Assembly: GCF_026340975.1 (NCBI RefSeq)
Contig: NZ_JAPEOS010000002.1
Span: 2,353,001 to 2,417,000 of the forward strand
Origin: Streptomyces sp. NBC_01214
Lineage (GTDB): Bacteria; Actinomycetota; Actinomycetes; Streptomycetales; Streptomycetaceae
DNA: 64,000 nucleotides
Reading direction: 5' to 3'
The notes under the pieces are model-generated. The model was not told the DNA's origin and searched no databases. It saw only the letters and a program-made list of their open reading frames with translations. This document shows, piece after piece, positions 52,162 through 60,562 of the stretch. A program made the position numbers and the translations under genes. Every line of letters begins with the position of its first letter. Position 1 is the stretch's first letter.

Positions 52162-52575
52162 TCACCACAGGTCCGTGGCGATGTCGTACCCGGCGGCCTC
52201 GATCGCGGCCGTGGTGCGGTCCAACCAGCCGGGTGCGGGAGTTGCCGCCCCGGTGACCTCGGGGTGGTGGTGGACGACCGTACCCAACCGCGCGCACAGT
52301 TCGGCGTAGGTCACGGTGCAAGAGATCAGGGCGTGCCAGCCGGCATCGACCGGGCCGGAGGGGGCCAGATCGGTGGCGGCGCTGTGTGCGACCGTGGCGA
52401 CGAACTTCAAGGCCTCGACCACCCGCTGCTCTGCGGCGACCCAGCCCAGCTCGGGGTGCTGGCGGGCGAGAGTAGCCGTGACGATCATGAAGTCGTCGGC
52501 AGGGAGAAGGCAGCTTTGCCGCGGAGCGAAGGAACCGCTCCCAGCCGACAGCCGCACGAGCCACCAGCTCAGCAC
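52162..52575 (-). CDS. Glycine-rich-domain-like protein (GWHALI...Y...C motif)
   Basis: 137 residues. VDAGWHALISCTVTYAELC matches the conserved Trp-His...Tyr...Cys block of a Streptomyces family often called glycine-rich domain-containing protein-like. The Gly/Cys-rich tail usual in that family is missing here. The start is uncertain: GTG 52575 gives 137 residues, and ATG 52488 would cut the first conserved helix (LLPADDFMIVTATLARQHP). It runs divergently from the XRE regulator gene. Confidence 0.6.
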   Translation of the reverse strand: MLSWWLVRLSAGSGSFAPRQSCLLPADDFMIVTATLARQHPELGWVAAEQRVVEALKFVATVAHSAATDLAPSGPVDAGWHALISCTVTYAELCARLGTVVHHHPEVTGAATPAPGWLDRTTAAIEAAGYDIATDLW

Positions 52576-52736
52576 TGGGCCCCGGCCACAGTTCCGGCAA
52601 CACGCCTGTTCTGCGGTGCTGTTCGTCTGCGCCGCTCGTCGTCATAGGAGGATGATGGGCGGGCGTGCAGATGGGCAGATAGGCCATCGCATGGCCATCG
52701 GTGGCCACGTAGCGGCCACGGCCGGGGACAGACGCG

Positions 52737-54002
52737 ATGACACCTCACACTGGGGCCATGAGCCCCCGAAACGACGCGCTCAGGGCCGCCCGACTCCGGG
52801 TCGGGTGGCGCAGCATCGAACAGGCCGCCGGCGCGCTACAGGCGCACGGCCAACGGTTCCTCGACGACGCCCATTTCACCGTCAGCGCGCGCACGTGGCG
52901 CCGGTGGGAAGGCGGTGCACCCGGCTGGCCGCCGGAAGAGACCGCGACCGTGCTGCACGACGCGCTCGGACGGTGGCCCGAGGAGCTGGGATTCACGGCA
53001 CCCGCCGGCTGGATCCGCCCCGAGGCACACCAAGGGGAAGACGTGAACCGCAGGACCTTCGTCAACGTCACCGCGGCCGCGCTCCTGCCCGGCCCTACCG
53101 CCAGGCAGCACGTCGACCCCGCGCTCATCGACTACTTCCAGCAGCAGTTGGAGGGCCACTACCGGGCCGACATGTTCCTCGGGCCGCACGACCTCATCGG
53201 CACCGTGTCTGCCCAGTACCAGCTCATCGACAAGCTCGTCCGGTCCGCACAGGGCGAGACCCGGCGCGGGCTGCTGCGCGTCGGAGCCGCGTACGCGGCG
53301 CTCGTCGGCTGGCTCTACCAAGACGCCGGCGACCTCGGCGTGGCCGCGTTCTGGCGGGGGATCACGCAGGAAATAGCGGCCAGGTCCCAGGACCCGCACC
53401 TCATCGGCTACGGCCTCGTCAACCTCGCCCACGTGCGGACCGACCTCGGCGACGGCCACGGCGTCATCGACCTGTGCGAAGCCGCCCTCGACGACGACCG
53501 CCTGTTCCCGAAGGTGCGGATCATGGCGATGCAGCAGCAGGCCCACGGCGCCAGCCTCACAGGCGACCGTACGGCCGTCGACCGGCTCATCGACGACGCC
53601 GCAGAGCTCCTCGGCCGCGTCGACGACGACCTGCCCTGGGGCAACGCCTGCCGCCGCACCCCCGGCTACCTCGAGGTGCAACGGGCCACCTGTTACGGGC
53701 GGCTCGGCCTCGGCCGGGAGGCCGAGCATCTGTGGTCGCAGGTCCTCGACGAGGTACCCGCGACGGCCCGCCGGGACCGCGGCGTGTACCTCGCCCGGCA
53801 CGCCACCGCGGCGGCCGGCGCCCGCCAGCCGGAACAAGCCGTCGAGATCGCCCGCGCGGCCGCCGATATCGCGGCCGAGACCCGGTCGGCCCGCATGCTG
53901 CGTGAACTGCGGGGCCTGGAGCGGGCCATGCGGCCGTGGCACGATGCCCCGGTAGGTCGGGACCTCGCGGAGGTTCTGGCACCCGTGAACGAGGGGAGCT
54001 GA
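52737..54002 (+). CDS. XRE-type regulator with tetratricopeptide-like domain
   Basis: 421 residues. The N-terminal helix-turn-helix begins NDALRAARLRVGWRSIEQAA; VSARTWRRWEGGAPGWPPEE is its recognition part. MNRRTFV-like VNRRTFVNVTAAALLPG follows, then an all-helical TPR-like region (AYAALVGWLYQDAGDLGVAA, VYLARHATAAAGARQPEQAV). Streptomyces has many such XRE-TPR proteins, some controlling small divergent genes. ATG 52737 has GGGGACA upstream; ATG 52758 is the alternative and has no ribosome site. The pterin dehydratase gene follows after one base. Confidence 0.82.
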   Translation: MTPHTGAMSPRNDALRAARLRVGWRSIEQAAGALQAHGQRFLDDAHFTVSARTWRRWEGGAPGWPPEETATVLHDALGRWPEELGFTAPAGWIRPEAHQGEDVNRRTFVNVTAAALLPGPTARQHVDPALIDYFQQQLEGHYRADMFLGPHDLIGTVSAQYQLIDKLVRSAQGETRRGLLRVGAAYAALVGWLYQDAGDLGVAAFWRGITQEIAARSQDPHLIGYGLVNLAHVRTDLGDGHGVIDLCEAALDDDRLFPKVRIMAMQQQAHGASLTGDRTAVDRLIDDAAELLGRVDDDLPWGNACRRTPGYLEVQRATCYGRLGLGREAEHLWSQVLDEVPATARRDRGVYLARHATAAAGARQPEQAVEIARAAADIAAETRSARMLRELRGLERAMRPWHDAPVGRDLAEVLAPVNEGS

Positions 54003-54003
54003 C

Positions 54004-54318
54004 ATGGGTGTACCGAATCCGTTGACGCACGAGGAGATCGCCGAAGGCCTGGAGAAGCTGCCGGGCTGGGTACAGGAGGGCGATGCGATCACCCGGACGT
54101 ACGAGATCCGCTACCACGCCGCGGTGGCCGCGATCGTCACCATCGCAGACCGGTCCCGGCGCATCCAGCATCACGCCGACCTCGACCTCCGTATCGACCA
54201 CCTGCGTGCCTCGATCACGACGCACGACGCGGGCAACCGACTGACGCGGGCTGACTTCGACCTTGCGCACCGCATCGACGCGATCGTTGCTGCACACCGG
54301 GCCCTCCCGCTGGACTGA
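54004..54318 (+). CDS. Pterin-4-alpha-carbinolamine dehydratase
   Basis: 104 residues of the PCD/DCoH family. The active-site block HHADLDLRIDHLRASITTHD contains the paired His and the later His/Asp pattern. It dehydrates 4a-hydroxytetrahydrobiopterin formed by aromatic amino acid hydroxylases, or acts in molybdopterin-related metabolism. ATG 54004 follows GGGGAGC; the gene is one base after the XRE gene, an unusual partner. Confidence 0.9.
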   Translation: MGVPNPLTHEEIAEGLEKLPGWVQEGDAITRTYEIRYHAAVAAIVTIADRSRRIQHHADLDLRIDHLRASITTHDAGNRLTRADFDLAHRIDAIVAAHRALPLD

Positions 54319-54326
54319 GCCCGGAC

Positions 54327-54377
54327 GCACGAAAGCGCCCCCTCCCGACCCCGAAGGGCCGGAAGGGGGCGTTGTGC
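54327..54377 (+). terminator. Hairpin terminator after the pterin dehydratase
   Basis: GCAC-GAAAG-CGCCCCCT on the left pairs with AGGGGGCG-TT-GTGC on the right (8-bp plus 4-bp stems). It is nine bases past the stop. Confidence 0.8.
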
Positions 54378-54379
54378 TG

Positions 54380-54640
54380 TTCAGGAGACGCCGTACCACT
54401 GGCTGGCCCAGCCGCTGTTGATGATCCTCGTTGACTGCCGGGTGAGGCCGAGTGAGGCGCGCGGGGACGATTGGCCGCTGAGCATGTTCGTGTACCGGAG
54501 CCGCGGCGCGCTCAACCCGCAGTTCACCTTGATGGTGGCACCCGTGGCTGAAGGCGAGCGGGTTGGTGGTCCAGGTGCCGTTGAGTGGCAGCGCAATGGA
54601 GGTTCTCGATCAGTTACGGGCCGGCGACGACAGGCCTAGC
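54380..54640 (-). pseudogene. Frameshifted C-terminal fragment of an unrecognised protein
   Basis: On the minus strand, LNGTWTTNPLAFS in one frame continues in another as TGATIKVNCGLSAPRLRYTN, then LTRQSTRIINSGWASQWYGV and a stop at about 54381. The composition (Thr, Asn, Gly, Trp) looks like a secreted protein end. No start codon or signal peptide is present. I do not recognise the family. Confidence 0.4.
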
Positions 54641-55625
54641 GGCCGATCAGCGGGTAGTGGTCGGAGAGGTTGGTGTAGGTGTAGGAGGTGCCCCAGCTGG
54701 AGACCGTCCAGGGCGCCGACTGCTCCTTCACCACGTTGTTCTCCCAGCCCGCCGGGCGGGCGTTGCCCTTGCGGTAGAGGACGTAGTCCAGGTCCTCGCG
54801 CGGGTCGGTCGGGTAGCGGTAGTTGGCTATCGTGTTCAGTGCGGTGTCGAAGGAGTACGGGTGGCCCGTGCGGCTGTCGGAGTCCGCCAGGTCGGCGTTG
54901 GCGAGCAGGCTCGCGTACTCGGGCGTGCGCGAGTCGACGTTGAGGTCGCCCGCCACGATGACCTGCTCGTTCGCCGGGATGTTCTTCCCGTCCAAGAAGG
55001 CGTCCACGGCACGGAACTGACGGGCACGCATCTCCGCGGCCTCGCCCGCGCCGCAGCCGGGGTCGGTGGACTGCGCGTGCGTGCCGACCACGTGCACCTT
55101 GGTGCCGTTCACGTTCAGGACGACGTAGGCGAAGCCCTTGTTCGACCACCAGTCGGCGCCGCAGGCGTCCTTGTAGACGACCTGCTCCTTGCGGACGATC
55201 GGCCACTTGCTGAGGATCGTGACCCCGCCGTCCTCCGGGGTCGTGGCGGAGTACGCCCCGCCCGTGGCGTCCCAGCCGCTCTTGCTGCGGCCGACGACCG
55301 GGGTCTGGTACGGGTACTGCGCGGCGGAGTTCGCCTTCAGCGCGTCCGAGGAGCTGTTGTCGAAGGCCTCCTGGAGCACGACCACGTCGTGGCCCTTGTA
55401 GAAGGAGGTCTTGGGGATCTCGGCGGCCCGGTGGTCCTGGCCCCAGTTCGGGTACAGGTTCTTGCTCATCAGGAACACGTTGTACGACAGGACGCTGAGC
55501 CGCGGGGCGGCGGCGGTCTCCGCGGCCGAGGCGGCCGGCGCGGTGGCGGCGGCCAGCGCGCCCGCGGCGACCGCCGCGACGGCCGTGGCGGCGGCGCGAC
55601 GCGAGCGGGGCGAGGAAAGCAGCAT
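54636..55625 (-). CDS. Secreted sphingomyelin phosphodiesterase-like protein
   Basis: 329 residues. An Arg-rich start, Ala-rich hydrophobic stretch and ASAAE cleavage site form a clear signal peptide. The mature part has the DNase I-like (EEP) fold of bacterial neutral sphingomyelinases: SVLSYNVFLMSKNLYPNWGQ, VVVLQEAFDN (metal Glu), GTHAQSTDPGC, VAGDLNVDS and the end LSDHYPLIG (catalytic His). It should cut the choline-phosphate head group from sphingomyelin outside the cell. ATG 55625, with ATGGAGA upstream, is preferred to ATG 55640. Confidence 0.92.
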   Translation of the reverse strand: MLLSSPRSRRAAATAVAAVAAGALAAATAPAASAAETAAAPRLSVLSYNVFLMSKNLYPNWGQDHRAAEIPKTSFYKGHDVVVLQEAFDNSSSDALKANSAAQYPYQTPVVGRSKSGWDATGGAYSATTPEDGGVTILSKWPIVRKEQVVYKDACGADWWSNKGFAYVVLNVNGTKVHVVGTHAQSTDPGCGAGEAAEMRARQFRAVDAFLDGKNIPANEQVIVAGDLNVDSRTPEYASLLANADLADSDSRTGHPYSFDTALNTIANYRYPTDPREDLDYVLYRKGNARPAGWENNVVKEQSAPWTVSSWGTSYTYTNLSDHYPLIGR

Positions 55626-55755
55626 GAAGGTCTCCATCATTCCTGCGGGGGAAGATCGACGCCGTCATACAAGCAGCAGCAGTTACCTCTGGGTAACACC
55701 CGTGCAGAGGCTTTCTGTCCGTGAGACGGCCGTCCGGTGCTCGCATACTTGTCGT

Positions 55756-56652
55756 ATGACGAAGACGGACTCCGCACACCCCGCCGGACCTGCGGCCACG
55801 CGCCGCACCGACCCCGAGCCGCCCCCGCCCGGTGGCGTGCTGTGGACCATCGCCGGTGACGTCAGGGCCCTGCTGATGCTGCCCGCCGCCTTCACCATGC
55901 AGGTCGCCCACCCCGCGATCGCGGCCGGTGTCGACGAGTACTCCGTCTTCCGCACCGACCCCTGGGGCCGCGGAGAGCGCTCCCTGCGTTCGGTCCAGCT
56001 GTGGGTGTACGGCGGGGAGGGGGCGGCGGAGGAGGGCCGCCGGGTGCGCCGCCTGCACAAGGACATCCAGGGCACCGACACCCGCGGCCGCCGCTACCAC
56101 TCCCTCGACCCCGCCTGCTACGCCTGGGTCCACGCCACCGGCTTCCCGGTCTACCTGTACGCCGGGCGCTACCTGCTGCGCCGCTTCACCCCCGCCCAGG
56201 AACGGCAGCTCTACCAGGAGTGGCTCCAGGTGGGACGGATCCTCGGTCTGCACGACCGGGACATGCCGCAGAGCATCGAGGAGTACTGGACCTACTGGGG
56301 CCGGATGCTGGCCGAGGAGATCGAGCCCACCGCGGTCGCCCGCGAGCTGATCTCCACCGAAGTGCGGCTGCCCCGGCCGGAGGCCGGCTCGCCCGCCGTG
56401 CGCCTGCTCCTGCGGCTCACCTGGCCGGTGCTGCGGGCCGCGTTCCTGCGCCTGCGGGCCTTCGTCACCGTCGGCTACATGCCGCCCGAGGCCCGCGCCG
56501 CGATCGGGCTGGAGTGGAGCCCGGCCCAGGAGCGCACGCTCCGGCGGTTCAGCACGGCCGTACGGATCCTCGTACCGCTGCTGCCGGAGCGGCTGCGGTA
56601 CCTGCCGATCGCCTACCGGGCGCGGGCCGCCTGGCACGCGGGAGGCCGCTGA
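55756..56652 (+). CDS. Oxygenase-MpaB (DUF2236) family protein
   Basis: 298 residues. The family marks are QVAHPAIAAGVDEYSVFRTD, HKDIQGTDTRGRRYHSLDPA and CYAWVHATGFPVYLYAGRY. MpaB and latex-clearing protein (Lcp) relatives bind haem and cleave C=C bonds; the His and Arg residues here fit that group, but the substrate is unknown. The ATG at 55756 is preceded by TACTTGTCGT without a ribosome site, so the mRNA is probably leaderless. It converges with the M1 aminopeptidase gene. Confidence 0.87.
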   Translation: MTKTDSAHPAGPAATRRTDPEPPPPGGVLWTIAGDVRALLMLPAAFTMQVAHPAIAAGVDEYSVFRTDPWGRGERSLRSVQLWVYGGEGAAEEGRRVRRLHKDIQGTDTRGRRYHSLDPACYAWVHATGFPVYLYAGRYLLRRFTPAQERQLYQEWLQVGRILGLHDRDMPQSIEEYWTYWGRMLAEEIEPTAVARELISTEVRLPRPEAGSPAVRLLLRLTWPVLRAAFLRLRAFVTVGYMPPEARAAIGLEWSPAQERTLRRFSTAVRILVPLLPERLRYLPIAYRARAAWHAGGR

Positions 56653-56663
56653 CGGGCCCCGGG

Positions 56664-56700
56664 GCGCACGGGCCCCCGCCGGAAGCGGGAGCCCGTGCGC
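56664..56700. terminator. Hairpin between convergent genes
   Basis: GCGCACGGGCCCCCGC pairs with GCGGGAGCCCGTGCGC around CGGAA (one mismatch), 11 bases past the MpaB stop and 41 before the end of the aminopeptidase gene. It probably stops both transcripts. Confidence 0.75.
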
Positions 56701-56741
56701 GGTTGCGGGGCACGGTTGCGGTGCGCGGGGCCGACGCCGGC

Positions 56742-58289
56742 TCAGTGCCGGTGGCCGGGCCCGGAGCCGTGCTCGGTGTCGTGGATCGTGTTGGTCTCCG
56801 CGATCTTCTTCCAGGACTTGGGCTCCGCGGCGGGCTTCGCCGGGGCGGCCTGCTGCGGCGAGCGGGCCGAAGGCCCCGCCGCCGACGGGTTGAGGGCCGA
56901 GGCCGCCGGCTTGCCCGGGGTGTAGAGCCAGGTCTCGAAGAGCTGGGCGAGGGGCTTCTTCGAGACCTTCTCGGCGTACCGGACGAAGTCCCCGACCTTG
57001 GCGTTGCCGTAGGCCCGCTCGGTCGGCCAGCCCTTCAGGATCTCGAAGAACTTCTCGTCGCCGATCTCGTTGCGCAGCGCCTGCAGGGCGATGGCGCCGC
57101 GGTCGTAGACGGCCCCGTGGAACTGGTTCTCCGGGCCCGGGTCACCCGGCTTGACCTGCCAGAACGCGTCCTCGGCCGGGCGCAGGGCGTAGGCCCAGTC
57201 GGCCAGCTCCTGCGCCGTGCCCTCGCCCTCCTTCTCCGACCACAGCCACTGGCTGTAGCGGGCGAAGCCCTCGTTGATCCAGATGTCCTTCCAGCCCTCG
57301 ACGGACACGCTGTCGCCGTACCACTGGTGCGCCAGCTCGTGCACGACCACCGAGACGTTGGCGCCGTTGCGGAACTGGGCCGGGCCGTAGAAGGGCCGCG
57401 TCTGGGTCTCCAGGGCGAAACCGGCGGTCACGTTCGGCACGTAGCCGCCGAGCGCGTTGAAGGGGTACGGCCCGAAGACCCCCTCCAGCCACTCGGTGAC
57501 CTCGCCGGTCCGCTCCACGCTCGCGCGGGCCGCGCCCGCGTTGTCACCGAGGTCCTTGCTGTACGCGTTGAGGATCGGCAGCCCGCTCGCCGTCTTGTCG
57601 GTGGTGATGTCGAACTTGCCGACGGCGAGGGTGGCCAGGTAGGTCGCCTGCGGCTTGTTGGAACGCCAGTTGTACCGGGTCCAGCCGAGCCGCGAGGTCT
57701 GGGACTGCAGCACGCCGTTGCTGATCGCCTGGGTGCCGTCGGGCACGTTGATCGAGACGTCGAAGGTGGCCTTGTCCAGCGGGTGGTCGTTGCTCGGGAA
57801 CCACCAGACCGCCGAGTCGGGCTCCTGTGCCGCGACCGCGCCGTCGGGGGTGCGCTGCCAGGCCGTCCAGCCGTCCACCTTCAGCTCGGAGGGCTTCCCG
57901 GCGTACTTGACGACGACGGACAGCGGGGTGTTGCGCGCGAGCGGCTTCGCCGGGGTGACCTCCAGCTCGTGGGAGCCGGACGTGGCGAACTTCGCCTTGA
58001 CCCCGTTGACCCGGATCTCGCTGACCTGGAGGCCGAAGTCCAGGTTGAAGCGGGACAGGTCCTGCTTGGCGGTGGCCAGCAGGGTGGCCGTGCCTTCCAG
58101 CAGGTCCGTCTTCGGCTGGTACTGCAGGCGCAGGTCGTAGTGCGACACGTCGTATCCGCCGTTGCCGCTGGCCGGGTAGTAGGGATCGCCGATACCCGGG
58201 GCGCCCGAACCCGAACCCGCCGCCGACGCCGGGATCACCAGCAGGAGGGAAGCGGCGAGCACGCTCGGGGCGATGACTTTGCGGTGCAC
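56742..58289 (-). CDS. Secreted M1-family metallopeptidase
   Basis: 515 residues. A signal peptide (RKVIAPSVLAASLLLVIPAS) is followed by an N-terminal beta-domain and the gluzincin site VVHELAHQWYGD with WINEGFARYSQW 18 residues later. It is a zinc aminopeptidase-like enzyme acting outside the cell. The C-terminal 60 residues are Pro/Ala-rich with a His-rich end (EHGSGPGHRH). GTG 58287-58289 has TTGGAG upstream. It resembles the secreted M1 proteins common in Streptomyces. Confidence 0.92.
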   Translation of the reverse strand: MHRKVIAPSVLAASLLLVIPASAAGSGSGAPGIGDPYYPASGNGGYDVSHYDLRLQYQPKTDLLEGTATLLATAKQDLSRFNLDFGLQVSEIRVNGVKAKFATSGSHELEVTPAKPLARNTPLSVVVKYAGKPSELKVDGWTAWQRTPDGAVAAQEPDSAVWWFPSNDHPLDKATFDVSINVPDGTQAISNGVLQSQTSRLGWTRYNWRSNKPQATYLATLAVGKFDITTDKTASGLPILNAYSKDLGDNAGAARASVERTGEVTEWLEGVFGPYPFNALGGYVPNVTAGFALETQTRPFYGPAQFRNGANVSVVVHELAHQWYGDSVSVEGWKDIWINEGFARYSQWLWSEKEGEGTAQELADWAYALRPAEDAFWQVKPGDPGPENQFHGAVYDRGAIALQALRNEIGDEKFFEILKGWPTERAYGNAKVGDFVRYAEKVSKKPLAQLFETWLYTPGKPAASALNPSAAGPSARSPQQAAPAKPAAEPKSWKKIAETNTIHDTEHGSGPGHRH

Positions 58290-58421
58290 GAATGGCTCCA
58301 AGTGGTAGGGGAGACAGATCGGTTCACAGAGTGGTCCAAGGCCTTGTCGCTCGACCGTATTCACCCGTGAGCGCCAGGTCATGTCCATGGCCCCTGCTGT
58401 CACACGATCGCCATTCGGCCG

Positions 58422-59057
58422 TCACGGGCCGACGGGCGGCGCCGCGGCGGCGTCGGGGGCACCGAGCGCCAGATGGAGCCCGCCGACGACCCAGTGCTGC
58501 CGGGCCAGGACCCGTGGCCTGCGGCGCAACCACCGGCTCAGGGCCCCGCCGGTGCAGGCGTAGCCGATGTCGAGGAGGGCCCCGAGGGCGAGGAACACCA
58601 TGCCCAGCAGCCACATCAGGGCGTGCGGATCGGCCGAATCCGGCCGGACGAACCGTGGGAGGAAGGCCAGGAAGAAGAGGGTCACCTTGGGAATGAGGAG
58701 GTTGGCCAGCACGCCGTCGAGGTGGGCGCGGCCCCACCGCGCGGGCGCCGCCTCCCCAACGGCGGGCAGGAACGGGCCGGCGCGCAGGGCCCGTACGCCC
58801 AGGAGGACCAGGTGGGCCGCGCCCGCGTGGGTGAGCACCAGGTACGCGGCCGGGGAGCGCAACACCAGCTCCGCGCCCTCCGACACGGCGACGGCGATGT
58901 GCACCACGGTGGCGCTCTCCACCCCCGCGGCGGTGGCCAGTCCCGCGCGGCGGCCCTGGGCGGCGGCGCGGGTGACGATCAGGACCGTGTTCGGGCCGGG
59001 GAGGAGGACGAGCGCCGATGCGGCGGCGACGAAGGCGAGGAGGGTGCTGAGGGGCAT
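58422..59057 (-). CDS. LysE-family amino acid exporter
   Basis: 211 residues with about six hydrophobic segments. The family start ALVLLPGPNTVLIVTRAAAQ (P-G-P-[NA]) is clear, followed by GLATAAGVESATVVHIAVAV. Such proteins export amino acids or related compounds. It diverges from a MocR-type remnant over 48 bases; LysE genes beside MocR/GntR regulators are a known arrangement, so this was probably its regulator before it was lost. Confidence 0.88.
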   Translation of the reverse strand: MPLSTLLAFVAAASALVLLPGPNTVLIVTRAAAQGRRAGLATAAGVESATVVHIAVAVSEGAELVLRSPAAYLVLTHAGAAHLVLLGVRALRAGPFLPAVGEAAPARWGRAHLDGVLANLLIPKVTLFFLAFLPRFVRPDSADPHALMWLLGMVFLALGALLDIGYACTGGALSRWLRRRPRVLARQHWVVGGLHLALGAPDAAAAPPVGP

Positions 59058-59105
59058 GCGCCGAGGCTGGTCGGGGCCGGGGGGAGGGGTGAGAGCCGCG
59101 GCCCG

Positions 59106-59546
59106 ATGGAGGGGGAAGTGGACCGTTCCGCGTCGCACACCTGGTCGCCGGCCGAGCCGGACGCGGTGCTCGGCGGCCGGCTCGCCGGTCCGGGCCCGCC
59201 GTACCGGCGCCTCGCCGCAGCCCTGCGCGGTGCGGTCCGTACGGGCGACCTCGCGCCCGGCGACGGGCTGCCCGCCGAGCGGCCCCTCGCCGCGGCCCTG
59301 GGCGTCAGCCGGGCCACCGTGGTCGCCGCCTACGACGAACTGCGCGGCGCGGGCGCCGCTGTCTTCGCCCGGGTCGCGCTCCGGCACGGCGTCGAGCTGG
59401 TCCCCGGGGCTGCGACCGGCCCCTCGGGCGACCACGACGCGTACGTCCGGCTCCCGTTCACGCTGCCCGAGCCGCGGCTGGTGGAGCTGGTGGCCCGGCC
59501 CTCCCGGGCCTGGGCGGCGTACGGGGGCCCGCCGTCCGCAAGGTGA
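59106..59546 (+). pseudogene. GntR/MocR regulator with the aminotransferase domain deleted
   Basis: An open frame of 146 codons. The N-terminal part is a GntR winged helix (YRRLAAALRGAVRTGDLAPG, DGLPAERPLAAALGVSRATV, VVAAYDELRGAG). It continues straight into the C-terminal end of a MocR aminotransferase domain (RHGVELVPGAATGPSG, YVRLPFTLPEPRLVELVA). Whole MocR proteins are about 450-500 residues, so roughly 300 are missing while the frame is kept. It might still bind DNA but cannot sense PLP. GTG 59118 after GGAGGGGG is a possible alternative start. Confidence 0.7.
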
Positions 59547-59605
59547 GACCCGCGCCACGGGCCCCGGCCCTACCCGACATACCGAACAGTCGGTAACCTC
59601 CCGGC

Positions 59606-60469
59606 ATGACGCTTCCCCCGCTCGCCGCCCGTCGCTGTTGGCATGCTGCGATCAACCCGCTGCACGCGACGATCTACTTCTCGCCGGACCTCGCCAAGGA
59701 GCTCGCGGCCCTCGGAGTCACGGACCCGGTCGCCGTCAACCTCGCGAGCCGTTCCGCCGCGATGGGCGCCGTAGGCCCCGGCACGGTCACCGCCACCTTC
59801 TACAACTACCGCCACGACCTGCTCACCCGGCACTTGCCCGCCGTCTGGGGCACCGCCACGCCCGAGCAGGTCCTCGCCGCCCGCCTGCGGGCCGCCGACA
59901 GCACCCTGCGCCGGCTCCTGGGCACCGAGACCGTGGAATCGGCCGAGCTGGCCGAGGCCGCCGACCTGGCCATGCTCGCCACCGAGGGCTGCACCCGGCA
60001 CGCCCGCACGCTCTACGCCGCCCACGCCGACCTCCCCGTGCCCGAGGCCCCGCACCTGCGCCTGTGGCACGCCACCACCCTGCTGCGCGAGCACCGCGGC
60101 GACGGCCACCTCGCCGCCCTGCTCCTCGCGGGCCTGGACCCGGTGGAGGCCCTGGTCAGCCACACCGCCACCGGCCGCGGCATGACCGCGAAGTGGATCA
60201 AGGCCATCCGCGGCTGGGAGCAGTCCGACCTGGACGCTGCGACCGAGCGGCTGCGTGCGCGCGGCATCCTCGACGCCGACGGCGGGCTCACCGACGAGGG
60301 CAAGGCCGTGCGCGAGCGCCTGGAGGCGGACACCGACCGCCTCGACGCCGCCCCGTACGAGCACCTGGGCGAGGAGGGGCTGGCCCGCCTCGCCGAACTC
60401 GGCGGCGCCTTCGTCACGAAGGCGATCGGCGCCGGGGCCTTCCCGCGCGACCTCTTCGGCCGGGCCTGA
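59606..60469 (+). CDS. SCO6745-family hypothetical protein
   Basis: 287 residues. The start LAARRCWHAAINPLHATIYF with GPGTVTATFYNYRHDLL matches the actinomycete family named after SCO6745, with a wing-like C-terminal DLDAATERLRARGILDADGG. It has winged-helix features but no proven DNA binding. It ends 93 bases before tex. Confidence 0.8.
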   Translation: MTLPPLAARRCWHAAINPLHATIYFSPDLAKELAALGVTDPVAVNLASRSAAMGAVGPGTVTATFYNYRHDLLTRHLPAVWGTATPEQVLAARLRAADSTLRRLLGTETVESAELAEAADLAMLATEGCTRHARTLYAAHADLPVPEAPHLRLWHATTLLREHRGDGHLAALLLAGLDPVEALVSHTATGRGMTAKWIKAIRGWEQSDLDAATERLRARGILDADGGLTDEGKAVRERLEADTDRLDAAPYEHLGEEGLARLAELGGAFVTKAIGAGAFPRDLFGRA

Positions 60470-60562
60470 CCGGCGGAACGGGCAGGGTTCCCGCCGTCCG
60501 CCACCGCCACCTGCCACAATTGGCAGCCTTCCAGTGCAAACGAAGGCAGGCGGGACCCGATC

